DNA of 32,067 nucleotides from an uncultured Clostridia bacterium. Its GTDB lineage: Bacteria > Bacillota > Clostridia > Christensenellales > Aristaeellaceae. The DNA is taken from NCBI GenBank assembly GCA_937886445.1, contig CALGBY010000092.1, positions 1 to 32,067 of the forward strand. Direction: 5' to 3'. Shown one piece after another: positions 24,047 to 31,735 of the stretch. The stretch's first letter is position 1, and every line of letters starts with the position of its first letter. Made by a program: the position numbers and the translations under genes. The notes beneath the pieces were generated by a model, which saw only the letters and a list, made by a program, of their open reading frames with translations, was not told where the DNA came from and made no database searches.

Positions 24047-24673
24047 ATGAAAAAGAAACTGATAGCTGCCATACTGGCCGCCATACTGCTGTGCTCGCTC
24101 CTGCCCGTAACAGGCGGGGCGGCGGCCACCTCCGGCACACGCGCCTGGGTGGCCACGCAAAACCGCGGCACGCTCAATGTGCGTTCTTCCTGCTCCACCG
24201 GTGCCGATAATGTGATCACCACCCTGCCCTGGGGCACGCAGATCACCTTCATGAGCTATTCCAACGGCAGCACCTGGATGTATATACAGTTCAACGGCAG
24301 CAACTATGTGGGCTACGGCTTTGTGATGAGCAAATACATCAGCTTTACCAACCCCGGCACGCCCGTCACCCCGCCCCCACAGCCCGTGCCCCCCGAACGC
24401 GGCATCGATTATTCCTCCTTCCGCCCGGTCACGCCCTACGCCGTCTATGCCAACCCCACGCGTGCCACCAGCTGGGTGAACCTGCGCTGGGCTCCCTCCA
24501 CCGATGTGGATGTGATAGAGCGCTGCTACCAGTACCGTCAGCTGATCGTGATCGCTCAGAACAGCTCCTGGGCACAGGTGTATGACCCGGACAGCGGCGT
24601 GGTGGGCTTCATCTCCCGCACCTACATCAAGGATCTGGGGTATACCGTATACCTGAACGCCGTGAACGAGTGA
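24047..24673 (+). CDS. Exported protein with two SH3-like domains
   Basis: The protein has 208 residues. A signal peptide (MKKKLIAAILAAILLCSLLP, cleavage near GGAAA) is followed by a bacterial SH3 module (GTLNVRSSCSTGADNVI, WGTQITFMSY, YGFVMSKYI), a proline linker (PPPQPVPP) and a second SH3-like module (SWVNLRWAPSTDVDVIERC, VVGFISRTYIKDLG). Such proteins bind cell-wall peptides or glycans. The start at 24047 is chosen because GGAGG lies 8 bases away; an ATG at 24041 is too close. It stands after the phage terminator and is probably host or cargo. Confidence 0.8.
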   Translation: MKKKLIAAILAAILLCSLLPVTGGAAATSGTRAWVATQNRGTLNVRSSCSTGADNVITTLPWGTQITFMSYSNGSTWMYIQFNGSNYVGYGFVMSKYISFTNPGTPVTPPPQPVPPERGIDYSSFRPVTPYAVYANPTRATSWVNLRWAPSTDVDVIERCYQYRQLIVIAQNSSWAQVYDPDSGVVGFISRTYIKDLGYTVYLNAVNE

Positions 24674-24704
24674 TAGCATTCTATCCGAAGGAGGTTATAT
24701 CATT

Positions 24705-25286
24705 ATGAATAAAAGGATCGTTGCCCTCATCCTTGCCGTGCTCACGCTCCTCGGTGCTGCCGCCGCGGAGGAAAGCCGTGTGCTGAGCATATCCACCGAC
24801 AGCGGCTTTGCCATTACTGTATCCGTGCCGGACGGATACCGGGCGGAAAGTGAAGCGGCCCTGTACGGGGCTCCCATTTCCGTCACCTATTTTCTGCCGT
24901 CAGAGCCTTCCCGTGCCCGCATGACGCTCACGATCGCTTTTGACGAGGAATATGCCGGGCGCTCCTTTTCAGACCTTACCGCGGCGGAAAAAGAGCAGCT
25001 GTTCTGCGCCGAGGCCGTGGACATGATCTCCCCCGCGATAAGCTATGCCCGCACCGCGGGCGGCACGGAACTGTGCGTGCTGAACGAAAACAGTGAGGCC
25101 GATGAATATGTGCTGCTGATCACCCTGTACAACGGCTATTGGGCGGAGGTGCTGATCGAAAAGGACGATACCTCCGTGCAGATCACGGAGGAGGAAATCG
25201 AGACGGGGATCGAACTGATGAACAATATACTTTCGAAAGCAAGCAGGACGTTACCTGCTTGCTTTCGATCCATTCATTTCCTGTAA
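24705..25286 (+). CDS. Small exported protein, C-terminus extended by a repeat
   Basis: The protein has 193 residues with a signal peptide (MNKRIVALILAVLTLLGAAAA). The mature part is strand- and acid-rich, without a recognised family (SDLTAAEKEQLFCAEAVD, EADEYVLLITLYNGYWAEVL). GGAGG lies about 11 bases upstream. The final residues (SKASRTLPACFRSIHFL) are encoded by the first hairpin of repeat family B, so the native end was probably just after the EEIETGIELMNNIL helix and has been replaced by read-through into the repeat. Confidence 0.7.
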   Translation: MNKRIVALILAVLTLLGAAAAEESRVLSISTDSGFAITVSVPDGYRAESEAALYGAPISVTYFLPSEPSRARMTLTIAFDEEYAGRSFSDLTAAEKEQLFCAEAVDMISPAISYARTAGGTELCVLNENSEADEYVLLITLYNGYWAEVLIEKDDTSVQITEEEIETGIELMNNILSKASRTLPACFRSIHFL

Positions 25287-25405
25287 AATGGCATTTTCGA
25301 TAATCCGTATATACCGAAAATGCTCATTTTACGGCCGGAAATGAATATAGGAAGCGGCTTTCAGCCACTCCTCGGCGACGCGCATGTCGCCGCCTGCGGA
25401 TATTG
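25234..25405. repeat. Hairpin-rich repeat family B, copy 3
   Basis: Opens with a perfect 14-base hairpin (25234-25247 with 25254-25267, loop ACGTTA). A palindrome with GTAAAATG/CATTTTAC arms, a Cys-free GCGGCTTTCAGCC hairpin-like module and the CGACGCGCATGTCG module follow. It is uninterrupted at the point where copies 1 and 2 carry the deleted MITE-like element. Confidence 0.8.
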
Positions 25406-25423
25406 AGGCTGCACAGCAGCCTC

Positions 25424-25628
25424 CGAAAGCAAGCGGGGCAAGCCGCGCTTGCTTTCGACAACATCCGTTTCCTGTAAAATGGCGTTTCCGGTGAGTCGTA
25501 TACACTGGGAACACTCATTTTACGGCCGGAAACGGATAGCGGATGCGGCTTTCAGCCGCTCCTCGGCGACGCACATGTCGTCGCCTGCGGATAGGAAATC
25601 GAAGGGCTGCGGCCCTTCGATGCATCCT
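25424..25628. repeat. Hairpin-rich repeat family B, copy 4
   Basis: Opens with a hairpin of 12-base arms (25424-25435 with 25446-25457), then GTTTCCTGTAAAATGG and its inverted partner near 25521-25540, GCGGCTTTCAGCCGC, a CGACGCACATGTCGTCG palindrome and the ATCGAAGGGCTGCGGCCCTT hairpin. It is also uninterrupted. Confidence 0.8.
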
Positions 25629-25743
25629 GATGGGGCGGGCAAATAGCTCTTTGATGCATCCCGGTGGGGCGGGCGAATAGCTCTTTGATGCATCCCGGTG
25701 GAGTGGGAAAACAGCTCTGCGATGCATCCAAAGGCGGGTAGGC
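25619..25743. repeat. 34-base tandem repeat, about 3.7 copies
   Basis: Units start at 25619, 25653, 25687 and 25721 (last partial), each opening with the palindrome GATGCATC and followed by a GGTGGGGCGGGC-like stretch. There are no unique spacers. It continues directly from the end of hairpin-repeat copy 4, whose last module also ends in GATGCATCC. No gene is seen in 25287-25858. Confidence 0.8.
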
Positions 25744-25796
25744 ATACAATTGCCGGGAATGAAAAATCTGTTCATAATAAATTGATCCGCGGTCAG

Positions 25797-25836
25797 GGGT
25801 CGCTGCAGAGGTCTTCCTCTGCGGCGGCCCTTTTTT
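25797..25836 (+). terminator. Rho-independent terminator
   Basis: A 15-base stem (GGGTCGCTGCAGAGG with CCTCTGCGGCGGCCC, two G-T pairs), loop TCTT, then six T. It isolates the TetR operon from the repeats. Confidence 0.9.
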
Positions 25837-25858
25837 GTGTCCTTTTTCGCAAAAGAGC

Positions 25859-25908
25859 TTGACAGACGGAGGAAAGCGTTATAATATATCTTTTGTTATA
25901 TAACGCTT
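25859..25908 (+). promoter_or_regulatory. Promoter and palindromic operator of the TetR-ABC operon
   Basis: TTGACA (25859-25864) and TATAAT (25880-25885) form the promoter (spacer 15, or 17 with the overlapping TAATAT). A perfect inverted repeat AAGCGTTATA/TATAACGCTT (25874-25883 and 25899-25908) covers the -10 and start region, the classical place for autorepression by the TetR protein encoded next. Confidence 0.8.
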
Positions 25909-25930
25909 GGTTTTTTTAATGAGGTGTTCT

Positions 25931-26497
25931 ATGCCGCCCAAAGTAAGGATCACGAAGGAAGACATCATACGCGCCGCGCTTGAGATCACCCGGCAGGAGG
26001 GCGCGGACGCCGTGAACGCGCGGGAGATCGCCGGCCGGCTCCGCTGCTCCACACAGCCCGTGTTTTCCAATTTTGCCTCTATGGAGGAGCTGCGCGGCGC
26101 CGTTACGGCCTCCGCGGACGCGCTGTATCAGCAATACACCCGCAGCGAGATCGAGGCCGATAAATATCCGGCCTACAAGGCCTCCGGCATGGCGTATATC
26201 CGCTTTGCCCGGGAGGAAAAGGAGCTGTTCCGCCTTTTGTTCATGCGGGACCGCTCCGGCGAGCCCGCGCAGGGGGAAACAGAGGAGCTGAGGAGCGTGT
26301 ACGGCCTTTTGCAGGCCGGTACGGGTCTGGATGAGGACCGCGCGCGGCTGTTCCACCTTGAAATGTGGGCGTATGTGCACGGCATCGCCGTGATGCTGGC
26401 AACGGGATACCTTGAGCTGGATACGGAGCTCATCAGCAAAATGCTGACCGACGCGTATCAGGGATTGAAAAACCGCTATGAGGCGGAGGAGGAATGA
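25931..26497 (+). CDS. TetR-family regulator of the ABC exporter
   Basis: The protein has 188 residues. Residues 7-53 form the TetR helix-turn-helix (ITKEDIIRAALEITRQEG, then REIAGRLRCSTQPVFSNFASMEEL); the rest is a TetR-like ligand-binding helical domain, with YIRFAREEKELFRLLFM resembling WHG-type C-terminal domains. GAGGTG lies 4-5 bases before the ATG at 25931. It overlaps the ATPase start by ATGA. It probably represses its own operon through the palindrome at 25874-25908. Confidence 0.88.
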   Translation: MPPKVRITKEDIIRAALEITRQEGADAVNAREIAGRLRCSTQPVFSNFASMEELRGAVTASADALYQQYTRSEIEADKYPAYKASGMAYIRFAREEKELFRLLFMRDRSGEPAQGETEELRSVYGLLQAGTGLDEDRARLFHLEMWAYVHGIAVMLATGYLELDTELISKMLTDAYQGLKNRYEAEEE

Positions 26498-27228
26498 CAG
26501 TGGACGCGATCAGAACGGTATCGCTTACAAAAAAATACAAGGATGTTACGGCGGTGGATCATCTGGACCTGACGGTAAGGCAGGGCGAGCTGTTTTCGCT
26601 GCTCGGGGTAAACGGCGCAGGAAAGACCACCACCGTCAAAATGCTTTCCTGCCTTACCGCGCCCACGGAGGGAGACGCCTTTCTGGAGGGCAAAAGCATA
26701 CTGACAGACGCGGCCGCGGTAAAGCAGCTGATCGCCGTCTCCCCGCAGGAGACCGCCGTGGCGCCCGGCCTCACGGTAAAGGAAAACCTGTACATGATGT
26801 GCGGCATACACGGCATGCGGAAGGAAAAACGCGCAGAGAAAACGGCGGAGCTTTCCGCGCTGCTGGGGCTGGATACCGTGATGGATAAAAAGGCGGGCAA
26901 GCTGTCGGGCGGCTGGCAGCGCAGGCTGAGCATCGCCATGGCGCTCATCAGCGACCCGCGCATCCTGTTTCTGGATGAGCCCACGCTGGGGCTGGATGTG
27001 CTGGTAAGAAGCGATCTGTGGGAGCTGATCCGTTCCCTCCGGGGCAGGGTGACAGTGATCCTCACCACCCACTACATGGAGGAGGCGGAGGCCCTGTCCG
27101 ACCGCGTTGCCATCATGAAGAGCGGCAGGCTGCTGCTTTGCGCGAGCCCCGCTGAGATCAAAGCCCGCGCCGGTACCGACAGCTTTGAAGAAGCCTTTGT
27201 GCGCATTGTAAAGGGGGAAGTGAAATGA
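26494..27228 (+). CDS. ABC transporter ATP-binding protein (ABC-2 exporter)
   Basis: The protein has 244 residues. Walker A GVNGAGKT at 38-45, Q-loop in SPQETAVAPGLTVKENL, signature LSGGWQRRLS, Walker B ILFLDEPTLGLD and the switch histidine in ILTTHYMEEAE are all present. It powers the permease encoded downstream, probably exporting a drug, lipid or peptide. Translationally coupled at both ends (ATGA overlaps). Confidence 0.93.
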   Translation: MTVDAIRTVSLTKKYKDVTAVDHLDLTVRQGELFSLLGVNGAGKTTTVKMLSCLTAPTEGDAFLEGKSILTDAAAVKQLIAVSPQETAVAPGLTVKENLYMMCGIHGMRKEKRAEKTAELSALLGLDTVMDKKAGKLSGGWQRRLSIAMALISDPRILFLDEPTLGLDVLVRSDLWELIRSLRGRVTVILTTHYMEEAEALSDRVAIMKSGRLLLCASPAEIKARAGTDSFEEAFVRIVKGEVK

Positions 27229-27956
27229 AAATGCTGAGCTTCGCGGGCAGAAACGCGAAGGAGATCCTGCGCGACCCGCTCACGCTTTTCTTCGGCCTGG
27301 GCTTTCCCATCGTGCTCCTGCTGCTGCTTACCGCCATTCAGGCCAACATACCGGTGTCCATTTTTGAGATCAGCCATCTCGCCCCCGGCATATCGGTGTT
27401 TGCCCTCTCCTTTATGACGCTTTTTTCGGCAACGATCATCGCGAAGGACAGGGGCAGTTCCCTGCTGCAGCGGCTTTACACCACCCCGCTCACGGCAAGA
27501 GACTTTATTCTGGGCTACACGCTGCCCATCCTGCCCATCGCCGCCGTGCAGAGCGTGATATGCTATCTTACCGCCGTGCTGCTCGGGCTGAAGATCGACA
27601 CCGGCCTGCTGTACGCCCTGCTGCTCCATATCCCCACCGCCCTGCTGTACATCGCGATGGGTCTGCTTTTCGGCAGCGTACTCTCTGATAAGCAGGTGGG
27701 CGGCATATGCGGCGCGCTGGTCATCAATGTAACGGCGTGGCTGTCGGGCGCGTGGTTTGACCTGGAGCTGGCGGGCGGCGTGTTCAAAAGGATCGCCGAG
27801 TTGCTGCCCTTCGCGCATGCCGTGGAAACGGAGCGCGCCGCTCTCGCGGGAGCCTCCGGAGAGATCCTGCCCCATCTTTTGTGGGTGCTGGGGTATACCG
27901 CCGTCATCATGGCCGCCGCGGTGCTGCTGTTCCTGCGGCAGATGAAAAAGCAGTAA
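27225..27956 (+). CDS. ABC-2 type transporter permease
   Basis: The protein has 243 residues with six predicted membrane segments (for example LTLFFGLGFPIVLLLLLTAI and ILPIAAVQSVICYLTAVLLG) and the ABC-2 signature region near RIAELLPFAHAVE. Forms a half- or full-size exporter with the preceding ATPase. Substrate unknown; TetR control hints at an inducible export function. Ends before a bidirectional terminator. Confidence 0.92.
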   Translation: MKMLSFAGRNAKEILRDPLTLFFGLGFPIVLLLLLTAIQANIPVSIFEISHLAPGISVFALSFMTLFSATIIAKDRGSSLLQRLYTTPLTARDFILGYTLPILPIAAVQSVICYLTAVLLGLKIDTGLLYALLLHIPTALLYIAMGLLFGSVLSDKQVGGICGALVINVTAWLSGAWFDLELAGGVFKRIAELLPFAHAVETERAALAGASGEILPHLLWVLGYTAVIMAAAVLLFLRQMKKQ

Positions 27957-27977
27957 GTCCGTTTTCAATAAAAAATA

Positions 27978-28026
27978 ACCGTTCCGTGCATGTCACCCTT
28001 TCGGGGCAGACGGAACGGTCTTTTTT
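27978..28026. terminator. Bidirectional terminator between convergent genes
   Basis: ACCGTTCCGT (27978-27987) pairs with ACGGAACGGT (28010-28019). T6 follows on the plus strand, and an A-rich tract at 27970-27977 gives T6 on the minus strand, so it serves both the permease and the CotH gene. Confidence 0.9.
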
Positions 28027-28029
28027 GTG

Positions 28030-30009
28030 TTATTTTTCAAAGCAGCGAAGGAACGCGCCGAAGTAGGCTTCCGTTTCCTCCTCCGTCATTTTCAGCAGAT
28101 CCCGCGTCACCTCGGCCGCGTGCTTCGGGGCGGTGCGCAGCTTTTTGCGGAACAGCTCCACCGATTCGTTCCACACCCTTTTCTTCAGGGACGGCCGCGC
28201 CTCAAACTGGTATTCCATCACGGGCGCGAATCTCGCCTTCCATTCATCCAGCCGCGCCGAAAGGAATTCGGGCATGAACTTATCCCGCAGCAGCTCGCCC
28301 ATGCGGGCAAGAAACGCGGAGCGCGCTTCGGGCACCTGCATCAGCGCCGAAAAGAGAAAATGGTCAAAATCATGCTCCGGGGTCTTGTTCTTATCCACCA
28401 GCAGCCATTCCAGCGGACGCCGGTTCAGATGGTTCATCGCGGTGTCCAGATCGTACAGGATCCACTTCCATTTTCCGCCCGGCACCTTATAGAACTTGAT
28501 GTTGTTGATATCCTCGTTGCCGCAGATGATCTCCAGAGCGCAGTGGTCATAATAGCTGTCAAGATCCACCCTTTCCTCCACATAGGCGAAGGCCTCAGGA
28601 TCATTCAGGTCATGGCTCTTCACATAATCGCGCAATTCCAGATATTCCCTGTTATCTCCCTGCACCACCTGCCCCGTGCGGGTAAGCAGATCGATGCTGT
28701 CGATAATCTCCTCATCGGTGATGCCCTCATGCTGGGCGATAAAATACTTGTTCACCTTTTCGCGTATATTATAGTGGCCGGAAAGCTTGCCGTTCATATA
28801 CACCGCCACCGGCGTGCACTGCTGGTAAAGCACATGCGTGCCCTCGGCCAGCGTGCCGAGAAACGCGTCATGAAAGCGGAAGCCGTCCATCATGCCCTCG
28901 CTGCCGGCGCTGCGCAGCGCCACGCTCTTGAACTCGGTAAAGCCGGCCGCCTCCCCCTCGGTAAAGGGAGAAAACGCCAGCCTGTCCTGCCCGCTGTACG
29001 CCTTGCGGGCGGTAAGCACCATGGCCTTCTGAGTGTACTGGCGGGAGATCTCGCCCATGATGCGGAAGCCCGCGTCCTGAGAAAGGCACAGCGCGCCGGA
29101 AGCGTCAAAGTATTCCACATGGATGGGATATTCCCAGTCCCTTTCCCAGTTGGGTATCCTTCCGCCGCCCGAAACGAACAGCCCGTCTCCGCCGGTAAGG
29201 TATTCGGGGTCGCATATCAGCGATACCACCGGGCAGGCGGTGGAAAAGCCGATGATATAGCTTTCGCTCAGTGTTTCCGAGGGCAGCCTGCCCTCCTCAA
29301 AGCGCCTCAGCCGCAGCACGCCGGTTTTGGAAAAGGTGATCCCTTCCTCCGGAAACACCTTGCTTTTTTCAGTGGGCAGCGAGCCGTCCAGCGTGTAGCG
29401 CAGCACGCCCTCCCCCTGAACGGCCTTCACGGTGACGGCCTCTCCGTACTGCCCTCCGGAAGGCAGGGTGACGGGCATTTGGGAGCGCTCGGCGTACCCC
29501 TTCGAGGTATTTTTGCCGCCGGGGGTGGTCTCCTCAAGGTACAGCACCTCCCCACCGGCGCTCAGCCTGCCGCAGGAGATATTGCCGTACTGCTGCGGGT
29601 AGATAAAGGTATCCGCCGCTTCGCCCTCCGCGTTATACAGCGTGACCGTGCCGCCCGAAAGCTTGAGGGAAAGCGCGGCGTTCACGCTGTTATCCAGCCT
29701 GCCGCCCTCCTCATCGCAGGTCACCAGCAGCACGCCGCGGGCGGGCACCTTCACCCCCGCGGGAAAGGTATAGCGGGTCTTGCCCCGTTCCAGCGTCCAC
29801 CCGGCAAGCGAAACGCTCTCCCGGGAGGGGTTTTCGATCTCCAGCCAGTCATACCCGTTATCGGCATACCGGGGGGCGTAGGAGGCCATCAGCTCCGAGA
29901 TGAACGGGCCGTCCTCCGCAGCCAGCGCCGCGCCGGGCGTACAGCAAAGCAGGGCCGCGATCAAAAGCACCGCCGGCCCCCAAAACAAGCGAAGCGCCTT
30001 GTTTGTCAT
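28030..30009 (-). CDS. Secreted CotH-kinase protein with lamin-tail domain
   Basis: The protein has 659 residues. A signal peptide (about 1-30, PAVLLIAALLCCTPGAALA) is followed by a lamin-tail domain (FISELMASYAPRY, YDWLEIENPS, AGWTLE), a chitobiase/FN3-like region (RYTLDGSLPTEKSKVF) and a CotH kinase domain with GHYNIREKVN, CGNEDINNIKFYK and ILYDLDTAMN, the family's Mg- and ATP-binding motifs. CotH-type enzymes phosphorylate exported proteins; here the target is unknown. A start 2 bases after the upstream stop, with AAAGG, implies co-translation with the DAK-like gene. The length is usual for multi-domain CotH proteins in Clostridia. Confidence 0.88.
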   Translation of the reverse strand: MTNKALRLFWGPAVLLIAALLCCTPGAALAAEDGPFISELMASYAPRYADNGYDWLEIENPSRESVSLAGWTLERGKTRYTFPAGVKVPARGVLLVTCDEEGGRLDNSVNAALSLKLSGGTVTLYNAEGEAADTFIYPQQYGNISCGRLSAGGEVLYLEETTPGGKNTSKGYAERSQMPVTLPSGGQYGEAVTVKAVQGEGVLRYTLDGSLPTEKSKVFPEEGITFSKTGVLRLRRFEEGRLPSETLSESYIIGFSTACPVVSLICDPEYLTGGDGLFVSGGGRIPNWERDWEYPIHVEYFDASGALCLSQDAGFRIMGEISRQYTQKAMVLTARKAYSGQDRLAFSPFTEGEAAGFTEFKSVALRSAGSEGMMDGFRFHDAFLGTLAEGTHVLYQQCTPVAVYMNGKLSGHYNIREKVNKYFIAQHEGITDEEIIDSIDLLTRTGQVVQGDNREYLELRDYVKSHDLNDPEAFAYVEERVDLDSYYDHCALEIICGNEDINNIKFYKVPGGKWKWILYDLDTAMNHLNRRPLEWLLVDKNKTPEHDFDHFLFSALMQVPEARSAFLARMGELLRDKFMPEFLSARLDEWKARFAPVMEYQFEARPSLKKRVWNESVELFRKKLRTAPKHAAEVTRDLLKMTEEETEAYFGAFLRCFEK

Positions 30010-30011
30010 GT

Positions 30012-30263
30012 TCAGCCTTTCAGCCCTTCCTCCTGGCGTTCCATGTTTTCCACCACGATATCATAGATCTCGCCCAGCCCCGCGCAGTATTCCAGCAGCT
30101 GCCAGGGCTGATTGGTGTGAAAATGGATCTTGATCAGCTCATCATCGCCCACCGCCAGCAGGCAGTCTCCCTTGAAATGGCTGATGATGTAATCATGGAT
30201 CTCATCCTCATCCAGGTTTTTTCCCTCGATGAGCAGCTGTGTGTCAAACTTGAATTCCAGCAT
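30012..30263 (-). CDS. Small DAK2/DegV-like C-terminal domain protein
   Basis: The protein has 83 residues. The sequence (KNLDEDEIHDYIISHFKGDCLLAVGDDELIKIHFHTNQPWQLLEYCAGLGEIYDI in outline: DDELIKIHFHTNQPWQLLEY) matches the small domain at the C-terminus of DAK-like YloV/FakA-type proteins, here stand-alone. The function is unknown; a role in a fatty-acid kinase-like context is only a guess. The start at 30263 has AGGAG 7 bases away; the frame to 30332 runs into ruvB and lacks a better site. It is 29 bases after the ruvB stop. Confidence 0.75.
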   Translation of the reverse strand: MLEFKFDTQLLIEGKNLDEDEIHDYIISHFKGDCLLAVGDDELIKIHFHTNQPWQLLEYCAGLGEIYDIVVENMERQEEGLKG

Positions 30264-30292
30264 TTTTGCTTCTCCTTTTTTCGAAAAGAGGA

Positions 30293-31336
30293 TCACAGCA
30301 GCGAGGTCTGCTCCGCGGAGGGCGCCTGCCACGCGGAATATTCCTTCGGCACGGTGATGCCCATGTGTTCAAACGCGGCGGGCGTGGCCATGCGCCCACG
30401 CGGGGTGCGCATCAGAAAGCCCAGCTGCATCAGGTACGGCTCATACACATCCTCAATGGTCACGGCGTCCTCACCGGTCACCGCGGCCAGCGTATCCAGG
30501 CCCACCGGTCCGCCGCCGAATTTGCCTATCATGGCGCCCAGCACGGCGCGGTCCACCCGGTCCAGCCCCAGAGGATCCACATCCATCATGCCCAGCGCCT
30601 CATCCGCGACAGGGCGGGTGATCACGCCCTGATAGCGCACCTGGGCATAATCGCGCACGCGCTTGAGCATGCGGTTGGCAATTCTGGGGGTGCCGCGGCT
30701 GCGGCGGGCGATCTCCATCAGCCCGTCCGGCTCCGCCTTCACATTCAGTATGCCGGCGGAACGGCCCACGATGCGGCACAGCTCCTCCGGGGTGTACATC
30801 TCCAGCCGGAAGGTGATGCCGAAACGGTCCCTCAGCGGGGCGGAAAGCAGGCCGGCGCGCGTGGTGGCGCCTATCAGCGTGAAACGGGGCAGGTCCACGC
30901 GGATGCTCCTCGCGGTGGGCCCCTTGCCGATCATGATATCCAGCGCGAAATCCTCCATCGCGGAATACAGCACTTCCTCCACGCTTCTTGAAAGCCGGTG
31001 GATCTCATCGATAAACAGCACGTCTCCCGGCGCCAGATTGGACAGGATGGACGCCAGATCTCCCGGCTTTTCAATGGCCGGGCCGCTGGTGATGCGTATG
31101 GACTGCCCCATCTCGGCCGCCACAATGGAGGCCAGCGTGGTTTTTCCCAGGCCCGGAGGCCCGTAAAGCAGCATATGATCCAGCGGATCGTGCCTGGAAA
31201 GCGCGGCCTTGATATACACCTGCAGCGCGGAGCGTATCTTTTCCTGCCCCACATATTCCCGCAGCATCTTCGGGCGCAGCGATCCGTCCTCATCCTCTGT
31301 CCTCTGCCCCGGCATTACCAGGCGGTCTTCCTCCAT
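30293..31336 (-). CDS. ruvB: Holliday junction branch migration helicase RuvB
   Basis: The protein has 347 residues. It drives ATP-dependent branch migration of Holliday junctions with RuvA. Seen are the N-terminal LRPKMLREYVGQEKI motif, Walker A GPPGLGKT at 59-66, Walker B FIDEIHRL, the sensor segment GATTRAGLLSAPLRDRFG, and the C-terminal winged helix ending near GFLMRTPRGR. The start at 31336 (MEEDRL) is supported by AAAGGATG upstream; the frame to 31390 adds an unlikely N-terminus. ruvA is not adjacent in this window upstream; downstream are the DAK-like and CotH genes. Confidence 0.97.
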   Translation of the reverse strand: MEEDRLVMPGQRTEDEDGSLRPKMLREYVGQEKIRSALQVYIKAALSRHDPLDHMLLYGPPGLGKTTLASIVAAEMGQSIRITSGPAIEKPGDLASILSNLAPGDVLFIDEIHRLSRSVEEVLYSAMEDFALDIMIGKGPTARSIRVDLPRFTLIGATTRAGLLSAPLRDRFGITFRLEMYTPEELCRIVGRSAGILNVKAEPDGLMEIARRSRGTPRIANRMLKRVRDYAQVRYQGVITRPVADEALGMMDVDPLGLDRVDRAVLGAMIGKFGGGPVGLDTLAAVTGEDAVTIEDVYEPYLMQLGFLMRTPRGRMATPAAFEHMGITVPKEYSAWQAPSAEQTSLL

Positions 31337-31361
31337 CCGATCACATCCTTTCCCATCATCT

Positions 31362-31390
31362 ATTATAATGCAGAAGGCGCGTAAAAGCAA
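31362..31390 (-). promoter_or_regulatory. Promoter of the ruvB operon
   Basis: Minus strand: TTGCTT (31385-31390), 17-base spacer, perfect TATAAT (31362-31367), 26 bases before the ruvB ATG. No LexA-like box was noticed here. Confidence 0.6.
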
Positions 31391-31483
31391 GCCGCGATGC
31401 TTACCGCCTCCGGCGCGGAACGCGCGCCGCGGTCCGCCTGCCGCTCCGGCGGCGCGTTACAAAAAAGCGCTGAGCGGGGCACA

Positions 31484-31515
31484 CCCGGCCTCAGGAAAAT
31501 TGAGGCCGGGGCTTT
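31484..31515 (+). terminator. Hairpin terminator without an evident gene
   Basis: CCCGGCCTCA (31484-31493) pairs with TGAGGCCGGG (31501-31510), followed by a short T run. No plus-strand gene lies just upstream. The rest of 31391-31735 shows no gene. Confidence 0.6.
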
Positions 31516-31596
31516 TATTCTGCCCGGTCTTCTCCATTCACATTTACTCTGGATCTCCGTGCTTTCACAAAAGATCATAGGGGGGGACAAGAACAA

Positions 31597-31616
31597 CCCC
31601 GCGCTTTCGCGCGGGG
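31597..31616 (-). terminator. Hairpin downstream of the DUF6273-like gene
   Basis: CCCCGCGC and GCGCGGGG arms with a TTTC loop; the minus strand continues with a loose T-rich stretch (GTTGTTCTTG). It may terminate the gene ending at 31736, 120 bases away. Confidence 0.45.
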
Positions 31617-31735
31617 ATTCCCTTTCGTCGCTGCGCGCCTCACGGGGATATGACGATCATTCGGCGCGGCTGCGTGAGACCGGCTGTTTCCGTTCTCTGT
31701 TGATATTCTGTTTCATCCGCGCCGGATTTGCGGAT

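Noticed and set aside
25619..25743. Possible CRISPR array
   Set aside because: The repeats are contiguous with no unique spacers and no cas genes are present.
28027..30066. 679-codon plus-strand frame opposite the CotH gene
   Set aside because: Antisense shadow; the minus-strand CotH protein has signal peptide and family motifs.
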